DNA of 53,122 nt from contig DASSJF010000079.1 in assembly GCA_035691305.1 (NCBI GenBank), positions 1 to 53,122 of the forward strand, given 5' to 3'. Origin of the DNA: a bacterium (lineage in GTDB: Bacteria; Sysuimicrobiota; Sysuimicrobiia; Sysuimicrobiales; Segetimicrobiaceae). Positions 34,369 through 42,891 of this stretch are shown here, piece after piece. Numbering within the stretch: the stretch's first letter is position 1; every line of letters begins with the position of its first letter. The translations under genes were made by a program, and so were the position numbers. The notes beneath the pieces were generated by a model. It was not told where the DNA came from and made no database searches. It saw only the letters and a program-made list of their open reading frames with translations.

Positions 34369-35825
34369 GCGACCCCTCCTCCGGCCGGCGGCGTCTCGTT
34401 GCGCTCCAGCAGCAGGCTGACGCCGTCCGCCATGTTGGTCATGCGGCCGAGAAACAAGCTGCCCTTCGCCACAAGCTGCACCCGCCGCAGCCGGCCGTCC
34501 GAGAGGCCGGCGATCGCGTGCGGCAGGTACGCTACCGCGGACGCGATGTGCCCCTGCGTCGGCGAGAAACCCGGCATCCCGTGCGCCGCGATGAAGGCGT
34601 CCATCCCCGCGCGGTCGATCTCGCCGCCCTGCGCGGCCAGCGCGGCGATCATCTGGTAGTTGCGGTACGGCACGTCGCCGGATCCGGCGGGCTCCGTGAT
34701 GTCCGGGTTGTGCAGTTCGACGGCGTACCGGTCCACGTCGGACAGCCGCAGGCCGGCGGCCCGCAAGGGCGCCGCGGAAAGCACCTGCGCCATCTGGTGA
34801 GGCGCGGCGCCGTCGCCGACCCGATGCACCGCCGCGGCGTCGAGGCGCAGCACCGGGCTGCGCCCGTCGTCCGGCACGACGTCGACCGCGGCGCCGACGA
34901 TGACGTCCTCGAGCACCGGATAGCCGGCGGCCACGTGGCCGCGGTACTTCATGCCCAGCTTCGCCAGCGAGCCGCCCGCCACCACGACCACGCGCCGGTG
35001 CACCCCCGCGGCGACCAGCGCGCCGGCCACCAGGAGCGCGTGCAGCGGACTCGCGCAGAACGACTTGACGTCCGACGCCCCGGCGGTGCGCACGCCGGCG
35101 AGTTCGCCGATCGTCTTGGCGAGGTTGCCGCCGCCCCGCTGGTATCGGTCGCCGACCGCCTCCTCGCCGCACCCGAGGAGATAGTCGACGGTCCCGTCCG
35201 CGGGCACCGCATCGAGCAGCGCCCGCAGGGCCAGCGCGCCGGTCACCTTCGCGGCGAGATTCTCCAGCAGCACCGCCGCCGCCAGCGACTCGTCCTGTTC
35301 GTGTCCGGGCACGAGGACGCCGACCGTTTCGTCGGGGGCGCGGCGCAGCGGCTCGGCGCCGCGCGCCGCCGCCCGCGCCAGGTCGGCCGCGGCCATCGTC
35401 TGGATCTGGTCCGGCGCGCCGAAACTCCGCAGCGTCTTCGCGAACTCGGGTGTGACGTACAGCAGGCTCGCCGTATCCGCACGCGCCAGCCAGGCGTAGA
35501 ACTCCGTCTCGTCGAGCATCCGCCCGGCGGGCCCCTCCGCGCGCGCCCCGTCCACCGGCCGGTCATGCCACGGCCGGGGAATCCCGCGCAGCGCCTCCGG
35601 CGGAAGCGCGCCGAGCATCACCTGGTGCGGCGGGTATCGCACGGCGTCCTCGAACGACCGCAGGTGCCGCACGAGCGCCTCGCGCTCCGCGGCGCCTCGG
35701 GACGCCAGCTCGCGCCGCGGTTTGGATCCGGCCGCGATCAGCCCCGGCGTGTGGGCGATGGCGAACCGCGCCGCGCGCACGACGGGCCGGAGGCCGAGGA
35801 CCGGTCCGGCGCCTTCAGTAGTCAA
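34365..35825 (-). CDS. grdC: Glycine reductase-type component C, beta subunit
   Basis: A 486-aa thiolase/KAS III-like protein. In glycine reductase, GrdC takes the acyl (ketene-level) unit from GrdA selenium onto a cysteine. Conserved text includes YVTPEFAKTLRSFGAPDQIQ, SFCASPLHALLVAGAL (candidate active-site Cys257), ELHNPDITEPAGSGDVPYRN, GMPGFSPTQGHIASAV and KGSLFLGRMTNMADGVSLLL. TTG start overlaps the grdE stop by 11 bp. The usual partner GrdD, a PlsX-like protein that releases acetyl phosphate, is absent here, so the fate of the acyl thioester is open. Confidence 0.92.
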   Translation of the reverse strand: MTTEGAGPVLGLRPVVRAARFAIAHTPGLIAAGSKPRRELASRGAAEREALVRHLRSFEDAVRYPPHQVMLGALPPEALRGIPRPWHDRPVDGARAEGPAGRMLDETEFYAWLARADTASLLYVTPEFAKTLRSFGAPDQIQTMAAADLARAAARGAEPLRRAPDETVGVLVPGHEQDESLAAAVLLENLAAKVTGALALRALLDAVPADGTVDYLLGCGEEAVGDRYQRGGGNLAKTIGELAGVRTAGASDVKSFCASPLHALLVAGALVAAGVHRRVVVVAGGSLAKLGMKYRGHVAAGYPVLEDVIVGAAVDVVPDDGRSPVLRLDAAAVHRVGDGAAPHQMAQVLSAAPLRAAGLRLSDVDRYAVELHNPDITEPAGSGDVPYRNYQMIAALAAQGGEIDRAGMDAFIAAHGMPGFSPTQGHIASAVAYLPHAIAGLSDGRLRRVQLVAKGSLFLGRMTNMADGVSLLLERNETPPAGGGVA

Positions 35826-37164
35826 GGTACGTCTGGCTTCCGAGGCCGTAGTTGTCGAAGTGGCCGAAGATCGGCGAATACGCCCCGGACACGGCCTCGA
35901 GATCCAGCGGCCCGGCCGCCGGCGTGCGGACGTCCGGGCGCTCCTGGTCGAAGACCACCTCGCGGCCGCCGATGACGCGCGGCATCGCCGGCAGCGGATC
36001 GGCCGGCGCGAGGGTGCCCGTGCTCACGATCGCGTCCGCCTCCGGGACGCTGAACAGCAGCGGCGGCTCCGACGTGCCGGTCTCTGCGAGCGCCGGCGTC
36101 ATCCTGACCACCTTGATGTCCGACTCGATCGTGAGGAACGTCGTCTTGATGCCGGCGCGCTCGAGGCTCTGAATCGTCATCATCACCTCGAGCAGGTCGT
36201 TGCCGCCGTGGTTCCAGGTGACGAGCGCGCCCTCGGCGCCGAGCATCGACGCCAGCTTGGCGGTCTGGTACGCGCTCAGGCGTTTCTCGTCGAGCCCGCC
36301 CCAGCGCGTGCGCGAGATGATGGAACCCAGCCACGCGACGTCGGTCCCGTCGCGGTCGTACAGGGCGCCGAGCACCGGGTTGTTCACGTGCAGCCACGTA
36401 CACTTGCCGGGATACGTCACGACCGCGTCGCCGGCGACCGCGCCGTCGAGGATTTCGTTGGGGTGCAGCAGCACGGGCAGGGCGTGCTGCGTATACCCGT
36501 AGATGCCGGTGCCGATGCCCGGGACCATCGACGCGTTGAGGGTGTGCACGTGCACGACGCGCGGCCGCCCCGCGGCCGGCGCCGCCAGCCGGTACCCGCG
36601 CCGCTCCGGCGGCGTCTGCCCGCGCACGAGCTCCGCGAGATCGGCCGCCACGCGGTGGGCGGCCCCGCGCAGCGCGTCGTTCCAGGACGTCAGGTCGAGG
36701 TCCGGCAGCGTCTCGATCGTCAGCGCCACGTACCGCAGCGTGCTGTAGACGGTCACGGCGCCGGGGCCCGACATGTCGATGAGGCTGTCCGTGGCCGCGC
36801 TGACCGTGCGGCGGATGTGCGGGAGCGCCTCCGAGGCGATGAGGACGCCGAAACCGGCGTACCGGTGCGTCACGCCGTCGCCGACGGTGTCCGGAGCGTG
36901 GCCGCAGATGCCGGGATAGGTATGGCCGGGGCCCTCGACCTTGACGCGCGGCTCGATCACGTCGCGCACCTGTACGATCCGGGCCGCCTCGCCCGGTTGG
37001 ACGAGATCCACGGCGACGCGGCGGATACGGCGGTCTTCCCGCACGAGCGCGGCGACGCGGTCCGTGTCGACCACGAGCCGGCCGTCCTTCCACCCCGCCG
37101 GCGCGCCGGAGGCGACCTCGCGAACGGGGAAGGTGCCCACGATCAGGTTCATCGGAACCGTCAT
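35815..37164 (-). CDS. grdE: Glycine/sarcosine/betaine reductase component B proprotein-like subunit
   Basis: A 449-aa protein of the GrdE/GrdG family, which forms the substrate-binding part of component B with GrdB. Conserved text includes RVAVDLVQPGEAARIVQVRD, VIEPRVKVEGPG, DTVGDGVTHRYAG and DMSGPGA, then LHPNEILDGA and WLHVNNPVLGALYDR. Glycine-type proproteins self-cleave at an Asn-Cys to make a pyruvoyl cofactor. By alignment from memory, that spot is Asp246-Ala247 here (AGDAVVTYPGKC), so no pyruvoyl should form and the substrate may lack an amine. The start overlaps the grdB stop as ATGA; the ORF extends further upstream to 37440, but that part is a grdB shadow. Confidence 0.9.
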   Translation of the reverse strand: MTVPMNLIVGTFPVREVASGAPAGWKDGRLVVDTDRVAALVREDRRIRRVAVDLVQPGEAARIVQVRDVIEPRVKVEGPGHTYPGICGHAPDTVGDGVTHRYAGFGVLIASEALPHIRRTVSAATDSLIDMSGPGAVTVYSTLRYVALTIETLPDLDLTSWNDALRGAAHRVAADLAELVRGQTPPERRGYRLAAPAAGRPRVVHVHTLNASMVPGIGTGIYGYTQHALPVLLHPNEILDGAVAGDAVVTYPGKCTWLHVNNPVLGALYDRDGTDVAWLGSIISRTRWGGLDEKRLSAYQTAKLASMLGAEGALVTWNHGGNDLLEVMMTIQSLERAGIKTTFLTIESDIKVVRMTPALAETGTSEPPLLFSVPEADAIVSTGTLAPADPLPAMPRVIGGREVVFDQERPDVRTPAAGPLDLEAVSGAYSPIFGHFDNYGLGSQTYLDY

Positions 37165-38495
37165 CGCGCCGCCACGGCCGTGGCGGCGTCCTCGAAGAGC
37201 GTGGGGCGCTCCACCCCGGTCCCGAGCGCCCGCAGCGCGCGCTCCACCAGGCGACGACGCACCTCGCCGTCCTCGTCGGCCGGCAGCGCGGGGTCCCCGC
37301 AGACGTGCTCGATCTTGACGCCCTGCACGACGCGGTTCGCGCCGGCCTGCATCGCCAGGGGCGGCAGCGCGCTGATGACAACCACCGGGATCCGCCGCCG
37401 TTCGATCTCTTTGCTGATCGTTGCGCCGCAACGATTGCACGACCCTCAGGTGGCGACGAGCAACACCCCGTCGATGCGCTCCTGCCAGAGCAGCTCCGCG
37501 ATCTCCTTGCCGTTGCGCACGCAGTCCGCGAACCGCTGGTCGTTACCGGTCGTGGTGCAGTAGAAGTCGGCGAGCCGCGCGAACACGCCGCGGGTTTCGA
37601 GGTCGCGCAGCGCGTCGAGCGGCAACACGACGTTGGGGTTCTCCGACGCCGGCACGTTGTAGAAGCCGCCGTGGACGCACTCGAACTCCGCCGGCGACAG
37701 GCGCTTCCGCCCGTCCAGCTCGTAACGCCGCCAGCGGGTCTCGCTGCACCGCTTCAAGTGGTCCGGATTCCCCTTCGGCACGATCGCGCCGGTCGTCACG
37801 ACGGCGATCGTCGCGTGCGGCAGGTCCGCGACCGGCGGCGCGGGCGCCACCGCCTCGTACCCTTCCACCGGCAACTCGGTGCGAAACGGCGTTCCGGCGA
37901 GTTTGGCGACGAGCATGTCGACGGCCCGCCGCGCGCCGGGGAGCGCCCGCGTGCCGGGACGGCGGACGCCGCGGGGCAGATAGCCCTCGTCCTCCGCCGG
38001 GCCGGCCGGGATCTTCGCGCCGAGCTTGAGCGCGAGCGGCACGATCGCGGCGATCGCCGCGCCCATGCCGGCGGCGGTGCCCGCGGTCGGCACGACGTAG
38101 GCCTCCCGGTACATGAGGAGCCCGGGATTCTCCGGGTACATGCCGCTGACGGCCGAAATCCCGAGGTCCGCCGCGATGCGGCACACCTCGACGCACGCCC
38201 GCCCGTACCGGCCCGCGGCGAACGCCGGCCCGGCGATCACCACGTCGGGACGCTGCGCGTCGAGCCAGGCGCGGACCGCCTCGGCCGCCGGCCCGATCTG
38301 CTCGTTGAAGTAACTGTCGCCGCATACCATCGTGGAGACCACCGCGCCGCGCGGGCCGAGGGCCGCCTGAATCGCGCGCCCGGGGCCGACCGCGCCGTCC
38401 TTGACGGCCGGCGGCGTGTCCGCGCGCTCCTCGCCGCCGATCCCGGCGAAGAACTGGTTGATGTAGTGCGCCACCCGCAGCCCGTGAGCGTCCAT
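37161..38495 (-). CDS. grdB: Glycine reductase-type selenoprotein B (TGA = Sec350)
   Basis: A 444-aa selenoprotein. GrdB's selenium attacks the substrate carbon bound by component B and passes it to GrdA. The N-terminus YINQFFAGIGGEERAD, FAAGRYGRACVEVCR and ENPGLLMYREAYVV are GrdB hallmarks. The in-frame TGA at 37446-37448 reads LLVAT-U-GSCNRCGATISKEIE, the family's UxxCxxC centre, and 94 conserved residues follow (RIPVVVISALPPLAMQAGAN). An 8-bp hairpin lies just after the TGA. ATG 38495 gives the family start; the longer reading to 38573 is basic and unrelated. A LacI-type operator and promoter lie about 80-120 bp upstream. Confidence 0.95.
37417..37435 (-). promoter_or_regulatory. SECIS-like hairpin in grdB
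   Basis: On the coding strand ATCGTTGC and GCAACGAT form a perfect 8-bp stem with loop GGC, spanning nt 11-29 after the TGA. The G-rich loop at nt 19-21 is where bacterial SECIS loops lie. It overlaps codons of the conserved UxxCxxC centre, so some pairing could reflect protein constraint. Confidence 0.6.
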
Positions 38496-38572
38496 CGCGC
38501 CTACCCGCTCCGCACGTTGTGCCCTTCGCGAATCACCCGGCCGCCGCCGCGACGCCGCGCGGCATCGCCGCA

Positions 38573-38614
38573 ATTATGGGGCACGGCGGCGGCGTTAGTC
38601 AAACCGATTTGGCA
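38573..38614 (-). promoter_or_regulatory. grdB promoter with LacI-type operator
   Basis: On the minus strand the 18-mer TGCCAAATCGGTTTGACT (38597-38614) matches the operator before the LacI gene in 16 of 18 positions. Its right arm contains the -35 box TTGACT (38597-38602). An 18-bp spacer and -10 box CATAAT (38573-38578) follow, each box matching five of six consensus bases. Transcription would start near 38566, about 70 nt before grdB, so the grd genes form a separate unit from the upstream Dpp genes. Binding at the -35 box would repress. Confidence 0.82.
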
Positions 38615-38625
38615 AAGTCGCCGGG

Positions 38626-39495
38626 CTACGGCGCACGATTGGCGCTCCAGCGGCCCCGCACGCGGTCGGCCAACCGGTTCAGGGCCAGGACGGTGAGCGC
38701 GATGAGCGCCCCAGGGAAGATGCCGTACCACGGCGCGGCGTACATGTACTCGCGGCTCTCGCTGATCATGAGGCCCCACGACGGCTGGGGCGGCTGGGTT
38801 CCGAGCCCGAGAAAACTCAGGCTCGCCTCGAGCAGGATGGCGCGCGACACGCCGATCGGAATCTGGATCAGCACCGGCGAGAGCACGTTCGGCAGGATCG
38901 TCCGAAAGACGATACGCGCATCCCGCGCGCCGGCCGCGACGGAGGCCTCCACGTACTCCATCTCCCGATGGATCAGCACGCCGGCCCGCGCGATCCGGGC
39001 GAACTGCGGCAGCCCCACGAGCGCGATCGCGATCCCGGCGTTCAGCGATCCCGGCCCGACCGCCGCGACGAGTGCCATCGCCAGCAGGACGGGTGGAACG
39101 GCGAGCAGGGTGTCGACCGTCCGCATCGCGACCGCGTCCACGGCGCCGCCTTTGAATCCGGTCCACAACCCGAGCGGCACGCCGCACACCGCGGAGACCG
39201 TGGTCGACCCGACGCCGATGAGGAGGGCCGTCCGGGCGCCGTAGAGGAGCCGGCTGAGAATGTCCCGGCCGAACTGGTCGGTACCGAGCAGGTGGCGCCA
39301 CGACGGGAGCGCGAGGACGGATTCCTTGCTCATGTCCGTCGGGCTGTACCGCGCGAGGAGCGGCGCGGCGATCGCCGCCGCCGCGATCGCCGCCAGGAAG
39401 ACCGCGCCGGGATCGAACAGCCCCCGCCGGCGGAGCCGCGGCCGCGCGCGGAGGCCGACGCGGGGATCCACGAGGCTCCGCGCCGACACGCTCAT
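38626..39495 (-). CDS. Dipeptide/oligopeptide-type ABC permease (DppC family)
   Basis: A 289-aa inner-membrane permease. The N-terminal DppC segment LARYSPTDMSKESVLALPSW with HLLGTDQFGRDILSRLLYGA, the EAA loop EYVEASVAAGARDARIVFRT-ILPN, and LSFLGLGTQPPQPSWGLMI are diagnostic. About six helices. The ATG overlaps the DppB stop as ATGA. It pairs with the DppB and binding-protein genes; no ATPase gene is in this cluster, so the energising subunit is either elsewhere or shared. Cargo may be a peptide, opine, glycoside or sugar acid. Confidence 0.93.
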   Translation of the reverse strand: MSVSARSLVDPRVGLRARPRLRRRGLFDPGAVFLAAIAAAAIAAPLLARYSPTDMSKESVLALPSWRHLLGTDQFGRDILSRLLYGARTALLIGVGSTTVSAVCGVPLGLWTGFKGGAVDAVAMRTVDTLLAVPPVLLAMALVAAVGPGSLNAGIAIALVGLPQFARIARAGVLIHREMEYVEASVAAGARDARIVFRTILPNVLSPVLIQIPIGVSRAILLEASLSFLGLGTQPPQPSWGLMISESREYMYAAPWYGIFPGALIALTVLALNRLADRVRGRWSANRAP

Positions 39496-40451
39496 TGGTA
39501 CCGCACGCGCGGGTCGAGCAGCCCGTAGAGCGCGTCGGTGCAGAGGTTGATCCCCACGAACGCGGCGATCCCCACGAGGATGACCGACTGCGTCACGAGG
39601 TAGTCCCGCGTCAGGATCGAGCGCCAGAGCATGCTGCCGAGACCCGGAATCGCGAAGACGGCCTCGGTGATCACGGCGCCGCCGATGAAGAATCCGGCCT
39701 GAATGCCGAGCACCGTCACGATCGGGATGAGCGCGTTGCCGAGGGCGTGCCGCCAGACGACGGCGCGGGCCGGCAGGCCCTTTGCGCGGGCGGTGCGGAT
39801 GTAGTCGTTCGACAGCACGTCGCCGAGCGACGCCTCGACGAAGCGCGCCATCACCGAGCCGACCCCGAGGCCGAGGGTGATCCCCGGCAGCAGGAGGCTG
39901 CGCGCCCACGCGGTCGGGTTCACTCCGAAGCCCGCGAAGCCCGACGGCGGCAGCCATTTCAAAACGACGCCGAAGTACCACGACAGCACGACGCCGAGCC
40001 AGAACACCGGGACCGCGAGCGCCCATCCATGGTACCAGCGCAGCGCGACCGTGACCGGCGACCGCGGCCGGGTCGCCGCGAACACGCCGGCGGGAAACGC
40101 GATGAGCACGACGACCGCGAACGCCCACAGCGACAACTGCAGGGTCAGCGGAAGCGCGCGGCCGACGATCTCCGCCACGGGCGCGCCGTTGATGAGCGAG
40201 TGGCCGAGGTCTCCATGCGCAATGCGGACGATCCAGTTCCCGTACTGCAGCGGGAGCGGCCGGTCCAAGCCGAGATACACCCGCAGCGCCCGCACCTGGT
40301 CGGGGGTGCCGCGGTCTCCAAGGATCACCTGCGCCGGATCGCCGGGCAGCGCGGCCACCATGGCGAAGACCAGGACCGACGCGAGGAACAGGGTGAACGC
40401 GGCCTCGATGCCGCGCCGCACCAAGTAGCGTCCCAGCCCGCCGGCCGCCAT
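39492..40451 (-). CDS. Dipeptide/oligopeptide-type ABC permease (DppB family)
   Basis: A 319-aa permease starting YLVRRGIEAAFTLFLASVLV, with GDPAQVILGDRGTPDQV and the coupling loop LGDVLSNDYIRTARAKGLPA-RAV, then GNALIPIVTVLGIQAGFFIG. These are standard DppB segments. It lies 5 bp after the creatininase-family gene and overlaps dppC, so the order binding protein, hydrolase, permeases is one transcript. The gene cluster lacks DppD and DppF ATPases. Confidence 0.93.
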   Translation of the reverse strand: MAAGGLGRYLVRRGIEAAFTLFLASVLVFAMVAALPGDPAQVILGDRGTPDQVRALRVYLGLDRPLPLQYGNWIVRIAHGDLGHSLINGAPVAEIVGRALPLTLQLSLWAFAVVVLIAFPAGVFAATRPRSPVTVALRWYHGWALAVPVFWLGVVLSWYFGVVLKWLPPSGFAGFGVNPTAWARSLLLPGITLGLGVGSVMARFVEASLGDVLSNDYIRTARAKGLPARAVVWRHALGNALIPIVTVLGIQAGFFIGGAVITEAVFAIPGLGSMLWRSILTRDYLVTQSVILVGIAAFVGINLCTDALYGLLDPRVRYQ

Positions 40452-40456
40452 GGCCC

Positions 40457-41248
40457 CTATTGCCGCTCTAGCGCGGCGAGCGCTTCTGTGACCCTCCGTG
40501 CGATCTGATCGGACTCGTAAGCCACGTCCTCACGCCCCTTCGCCGCGCTGGCGCGGCGGGGATCGTGCTCCGGGGCCACCGTGAAGTCAGGGGTGGGCTC
40601 GCCGACCACCGTTTGGCGGTCGAGGATCCCGAACTCGCGGTAGCCAAGCGGCTGCGGCGGCGCCGGCAGCGCGGAGAGGTCGATGGCCTCGGGATGGTAC
40701 GCCAGCAGGTATGACGTTTCGCCGATCGCCGCGTGCTCGCGGTATCGGCCGTCGTAGAGGTATCCCGCCAGCAGGACGGTCGCGCGGCCCGGTTCCGTCG
40801 TCTCGGTCGCCACCCGCATCAGCGTCATCCGGTGGTTGAGCGCCCCGTGACCGTTCACGAGCGCGATCACTTTGAACGCCTGGCGCTTCAGGCCCCGCAC
40901 TACCTCGCGTACGATCAACGCGAACGCGCTCTCCTCGATGTAGAGGCTCGGCAGCGCGAACCCGGGGTAGTCCATCCCGTAGATGCGCTCGGTCCCGGTG
41001 AAGCCGCGGTGGCGGAGTCGCTCCGCGTCCGTGTAGGTCTCGGTGCCGAGCGGCAGGGGCGGCAGGACGACGCCGCCGGCCTTGCGCGCCGCGTCCAGCG
41101 CCATCGTGTGCGCGTGCAGCATGTCCATCCCGACGGCCATATGCGGGCCGTGCCATTCCATCGGACCGATCGGCAGATAGGCGATCGCCGCCCGCGCGCG
41201 GGCGGCGACGATGTCTTGGGGCCGCATCAGTTCGTACCGGATCTCCAT
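40457..41248 (-). CDS. Creatininase-family amidohydrolase
   Basis: A 263-aa metal-dependent hydrolase of the creatininase family, which opens cyclic amides (creatinine to creatine) or acts on peptides and lactams. Metal-binding text is visible: YLPIGPMEWHGPHMAVGMDM (Glu, His, Asp), VNGHGALNH and GETSYLLAYHPE. The family is broad and also includes MftE and sugar-lactam enzymes, so creatinine is not proven. It sits between the binding protein and the permeases, implying that it acts on the imported compound. The grd genes next door could use a sarcosine-like product; that is speculative. Confidence 0.88.
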   Translation of the reverse strand: MEIRYELMRPQDIVAARARAAIAYLPIGPMEWHGPHMAVGMDMLHAHTMALDAARKAGGVVLPPLPLGTETYTDAERLRHRGFTGTERIYGMDYPGFALPSLYIEESAFALIVREVVRGLKRQAFKVIALVNGHGALNHRMTLMRVATETTEPGRATVLLAGYLYDGRYREHAAIGETSYLLAYHPEAIDLSALPAPPQPLGYREFGILDRQTVVGEPTPDFTVAPEHDPRRASAAKGREDVAYESDQIARRVTEALAALERQ

Positions 41249-41285
41249 GGTCTTTCCCCGCCTTCCCGGTCCCGGCGCCGCGCCG

Positions 41286-42866
41286 TCAGCGGTTGAGCCA
41301 CGTCCCCTTCAGCTGAATCAGCATCTGCGGATCGACGTCGAACCCCTGCACCGCCTTGCCGAGGCCGTATGTCGGCAGGCGCAGCGCGACCGGCACGGCC
41401 CACGCCTGCTCGAGGATATAGCGGATCACGCCGCGCAGGCGCGTCCAGCGCTCGCGCATGTCGGACGTCGTGTTGAGGCCGAGCAGCCCGTCGACGTATT
41501 CGCGCGGCGGTCCGACCTGGATCCACGCCGGATTCGTCCCGTCCGTCCGGAACGCCGAGCTGATGGTGAAGTCCGTCGGGTCGATCGTCGCCAGCGTGAG
41601 GAACGAGAGGCTGAGGTCGAAGTTGCCGGCGAAGTACGGCGGGAAGTATTGGGCCGGCTCGTGGATCGTGATGTTGGCGTCGAGGCCGGCCTGCCGGAGA
41701 TCCGCCTGGATGATCTGCGCGATCTGCGGCAGTTCGGGCGTGCTGGTGGAGGTCAGGAAGTTCAGCCGCACGTTGCGGCCCGCACCGGCCGACGCGAGGA
41801 TCTGCTTCGCCTTCGCGGCGTTGTACCCGTACTCGGCGTCGAGCTTCGGGTCGTAGCCCGGCGAGGCCGGGGTGACCATCTGCACGACCGGCCGGCCGAC
41901 GCCGCCCAGCACGGTGCGCACGACCGCGGCGCGGTCGACCAGCAACTGGATCGCCTGCCGGACCTTGATGTTGTCAAGCGGCGGCCGGCGCGTGTTGATG
42001 ACGAGGACGTAGTACTCGTTCGGCACCGGGGCGGGCGTGATCTCGAAGCCGGCCTGCCGGAGGCGCGCGACGTCCTTGTTGACGATCGTGTGCGCGACGT
42101 CGACCGTGCCGGCCTGGAAGGCGTTCTCGAGCGCCTGGGGATCCGAAAACACCCGGCAGACGACGCGGTCCAGCAGCGGCAGCCCCTGCTGCCAGTACCC
42201 GTCGAAGCGGGTGAAGGTGACGTGGTCGCCCGGCGCCCACTCCTGCACGCGGTACGGTCCGGTGCCGCCGCCCTTGTTCCGCACCGTGGCGAACGCCGCC
42301 GGATCGACCATGCCCCAGCGGGCGATCTGCGCGAGGTAATCAGGGTGCGGATGCGCGAACCGGAACCGGACGGTGCGCGCGTCGAGGCGGTCGGCCGCCT
42401 CCCAGTCGGCGAGGCGGCTGAACAGCCCCCCGCCCGTCGCCTTGTCCTTCGTGCGGCGGAAGTTGGCGATCAGCGCGTCGGCGCCGAAGGTGCCGCCGGA
42501 ATGTGTCCGCACGCCGTCGCGCAACCGGAACACGACGCTCAGGCCGTCCTTCGCCACGTCCCAGAACTCGGCCAGGTCCGGCCGGGCCTGCAGCGTGGTC
42601 GTGTACTTCACCAGATAATTGTAGACCTGGAAAAACATCGGCACGTTCGCGAACACGATGTCGTTCGGATCCAGCGACACGAGGTCGGTGTTCAGGCCGA
42701 CCGTCAACGTGCCGCCGCGCTTCTCCGCGGCCGCGAGCACCCGCGGGGCAGGCAGCCGCCCGCCGGGCAGCACCGCGCCGGCCGCGGCGCCCGCCGTGAG
42801 CGCCAGCAGCCGGCGACGCGTCAAACTCTCTCGACCGGGCTCCGAGCGATTGCCCCCGTGCGCCAT
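41286..42866 (-). CDS. ABC substrate-binding protein, family 5 (Dpp/Opp type), Tat-exported
   Basis: A 526-aa binding protein. The N-terminus has a twin-arginine signal (LTRRRLLALTAGAAAGA), then GGTLTVGLNTDLVSLDPNDI typical of SBP_bac_5 proteins. Internal markers include GDHVTFTRFDGYWQQGLPLL and IQLLVDRAAVVRTVLGGVGR. It ends in a normal C-terminus, VDPQMLIQLKGTWLNR. GGAGGGAG precedes the ATG. First gene of the transporter-hydrolase unit that abuts grdB. The 25-bp gap to the preceding permease gene (42892) leaves little room for a promoter, so read-through from the carbohydrate transporter is possible. Confidence 0.93.
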   Translation of the reverse strand: MAHGGNRSEPGRESLTRRRLLALTAGAAAGAVLPGGRLPAPRVLAAAEKRGGTLTVGLNTDLVSLDPNDIVFANVPMFFQVYNYLVKYTTTLQARPDLAEFWDVAKDGLSVVFRLRDGVRTHSGGTFGADALIANFRRTKDKATGGGLFSRLADWEAADRLDARTVRFRFAHPHPDYLAQIARWGMVDPAAFATVRNKGGGTGPYRVQEWAPGDHVTFTRFDGYWQQGLPLLDRVVCRVFSDPQALENAFQAGTVDVAHTIVNKDVARLRQAGFEITPAPVPNEYYVLVINTRRPPLDNIKVRQAIQLLVDRAAVVRTVLGGVGRPVVQMVTPASPGYDPKLDAEYGYNAAKAKQILASAGAGRNVRLNFLTSTSTPELPQIAQIIQADLRQAGLDANITIHEPAQYFPPYFAGNFDLSLSFLTLATIDPTDFTISSAFRTDGTNPAWIQVGPPREYVDGLLGLNTTSDMRERWTRLRGVIRYILEQAWAVPVALRLPTYGLGKAVQGFDVDPQMLIQLKGTWLNR

Positions 42867-42891
42867 CGTCTCCCTCCGGATCGTCGACGTC

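Noticed and set aside
37161-37385. Separate 74-aa gene downstream of a truncated grdB
   Set aside because: Its sequence is the conserved GrdB C-terminus, continuous in frame with the upstream part across the TGA.
35815-37440. Extended GrdE ORF starting at 37440
   Set aside because: The first 92 codons are the shadow of the grdB 3' end; ATG 37164 overlaps the grdB stop and gives the family N-terminus.
33901-38495. Reading grdA and grdB as pseudogenes broken by premature stops
   Set aside because: Both breaks are TGA, both fall at the known selenocysteine codon, and conserved sequence continues in frame on each side with intact overlaps to neighbours.
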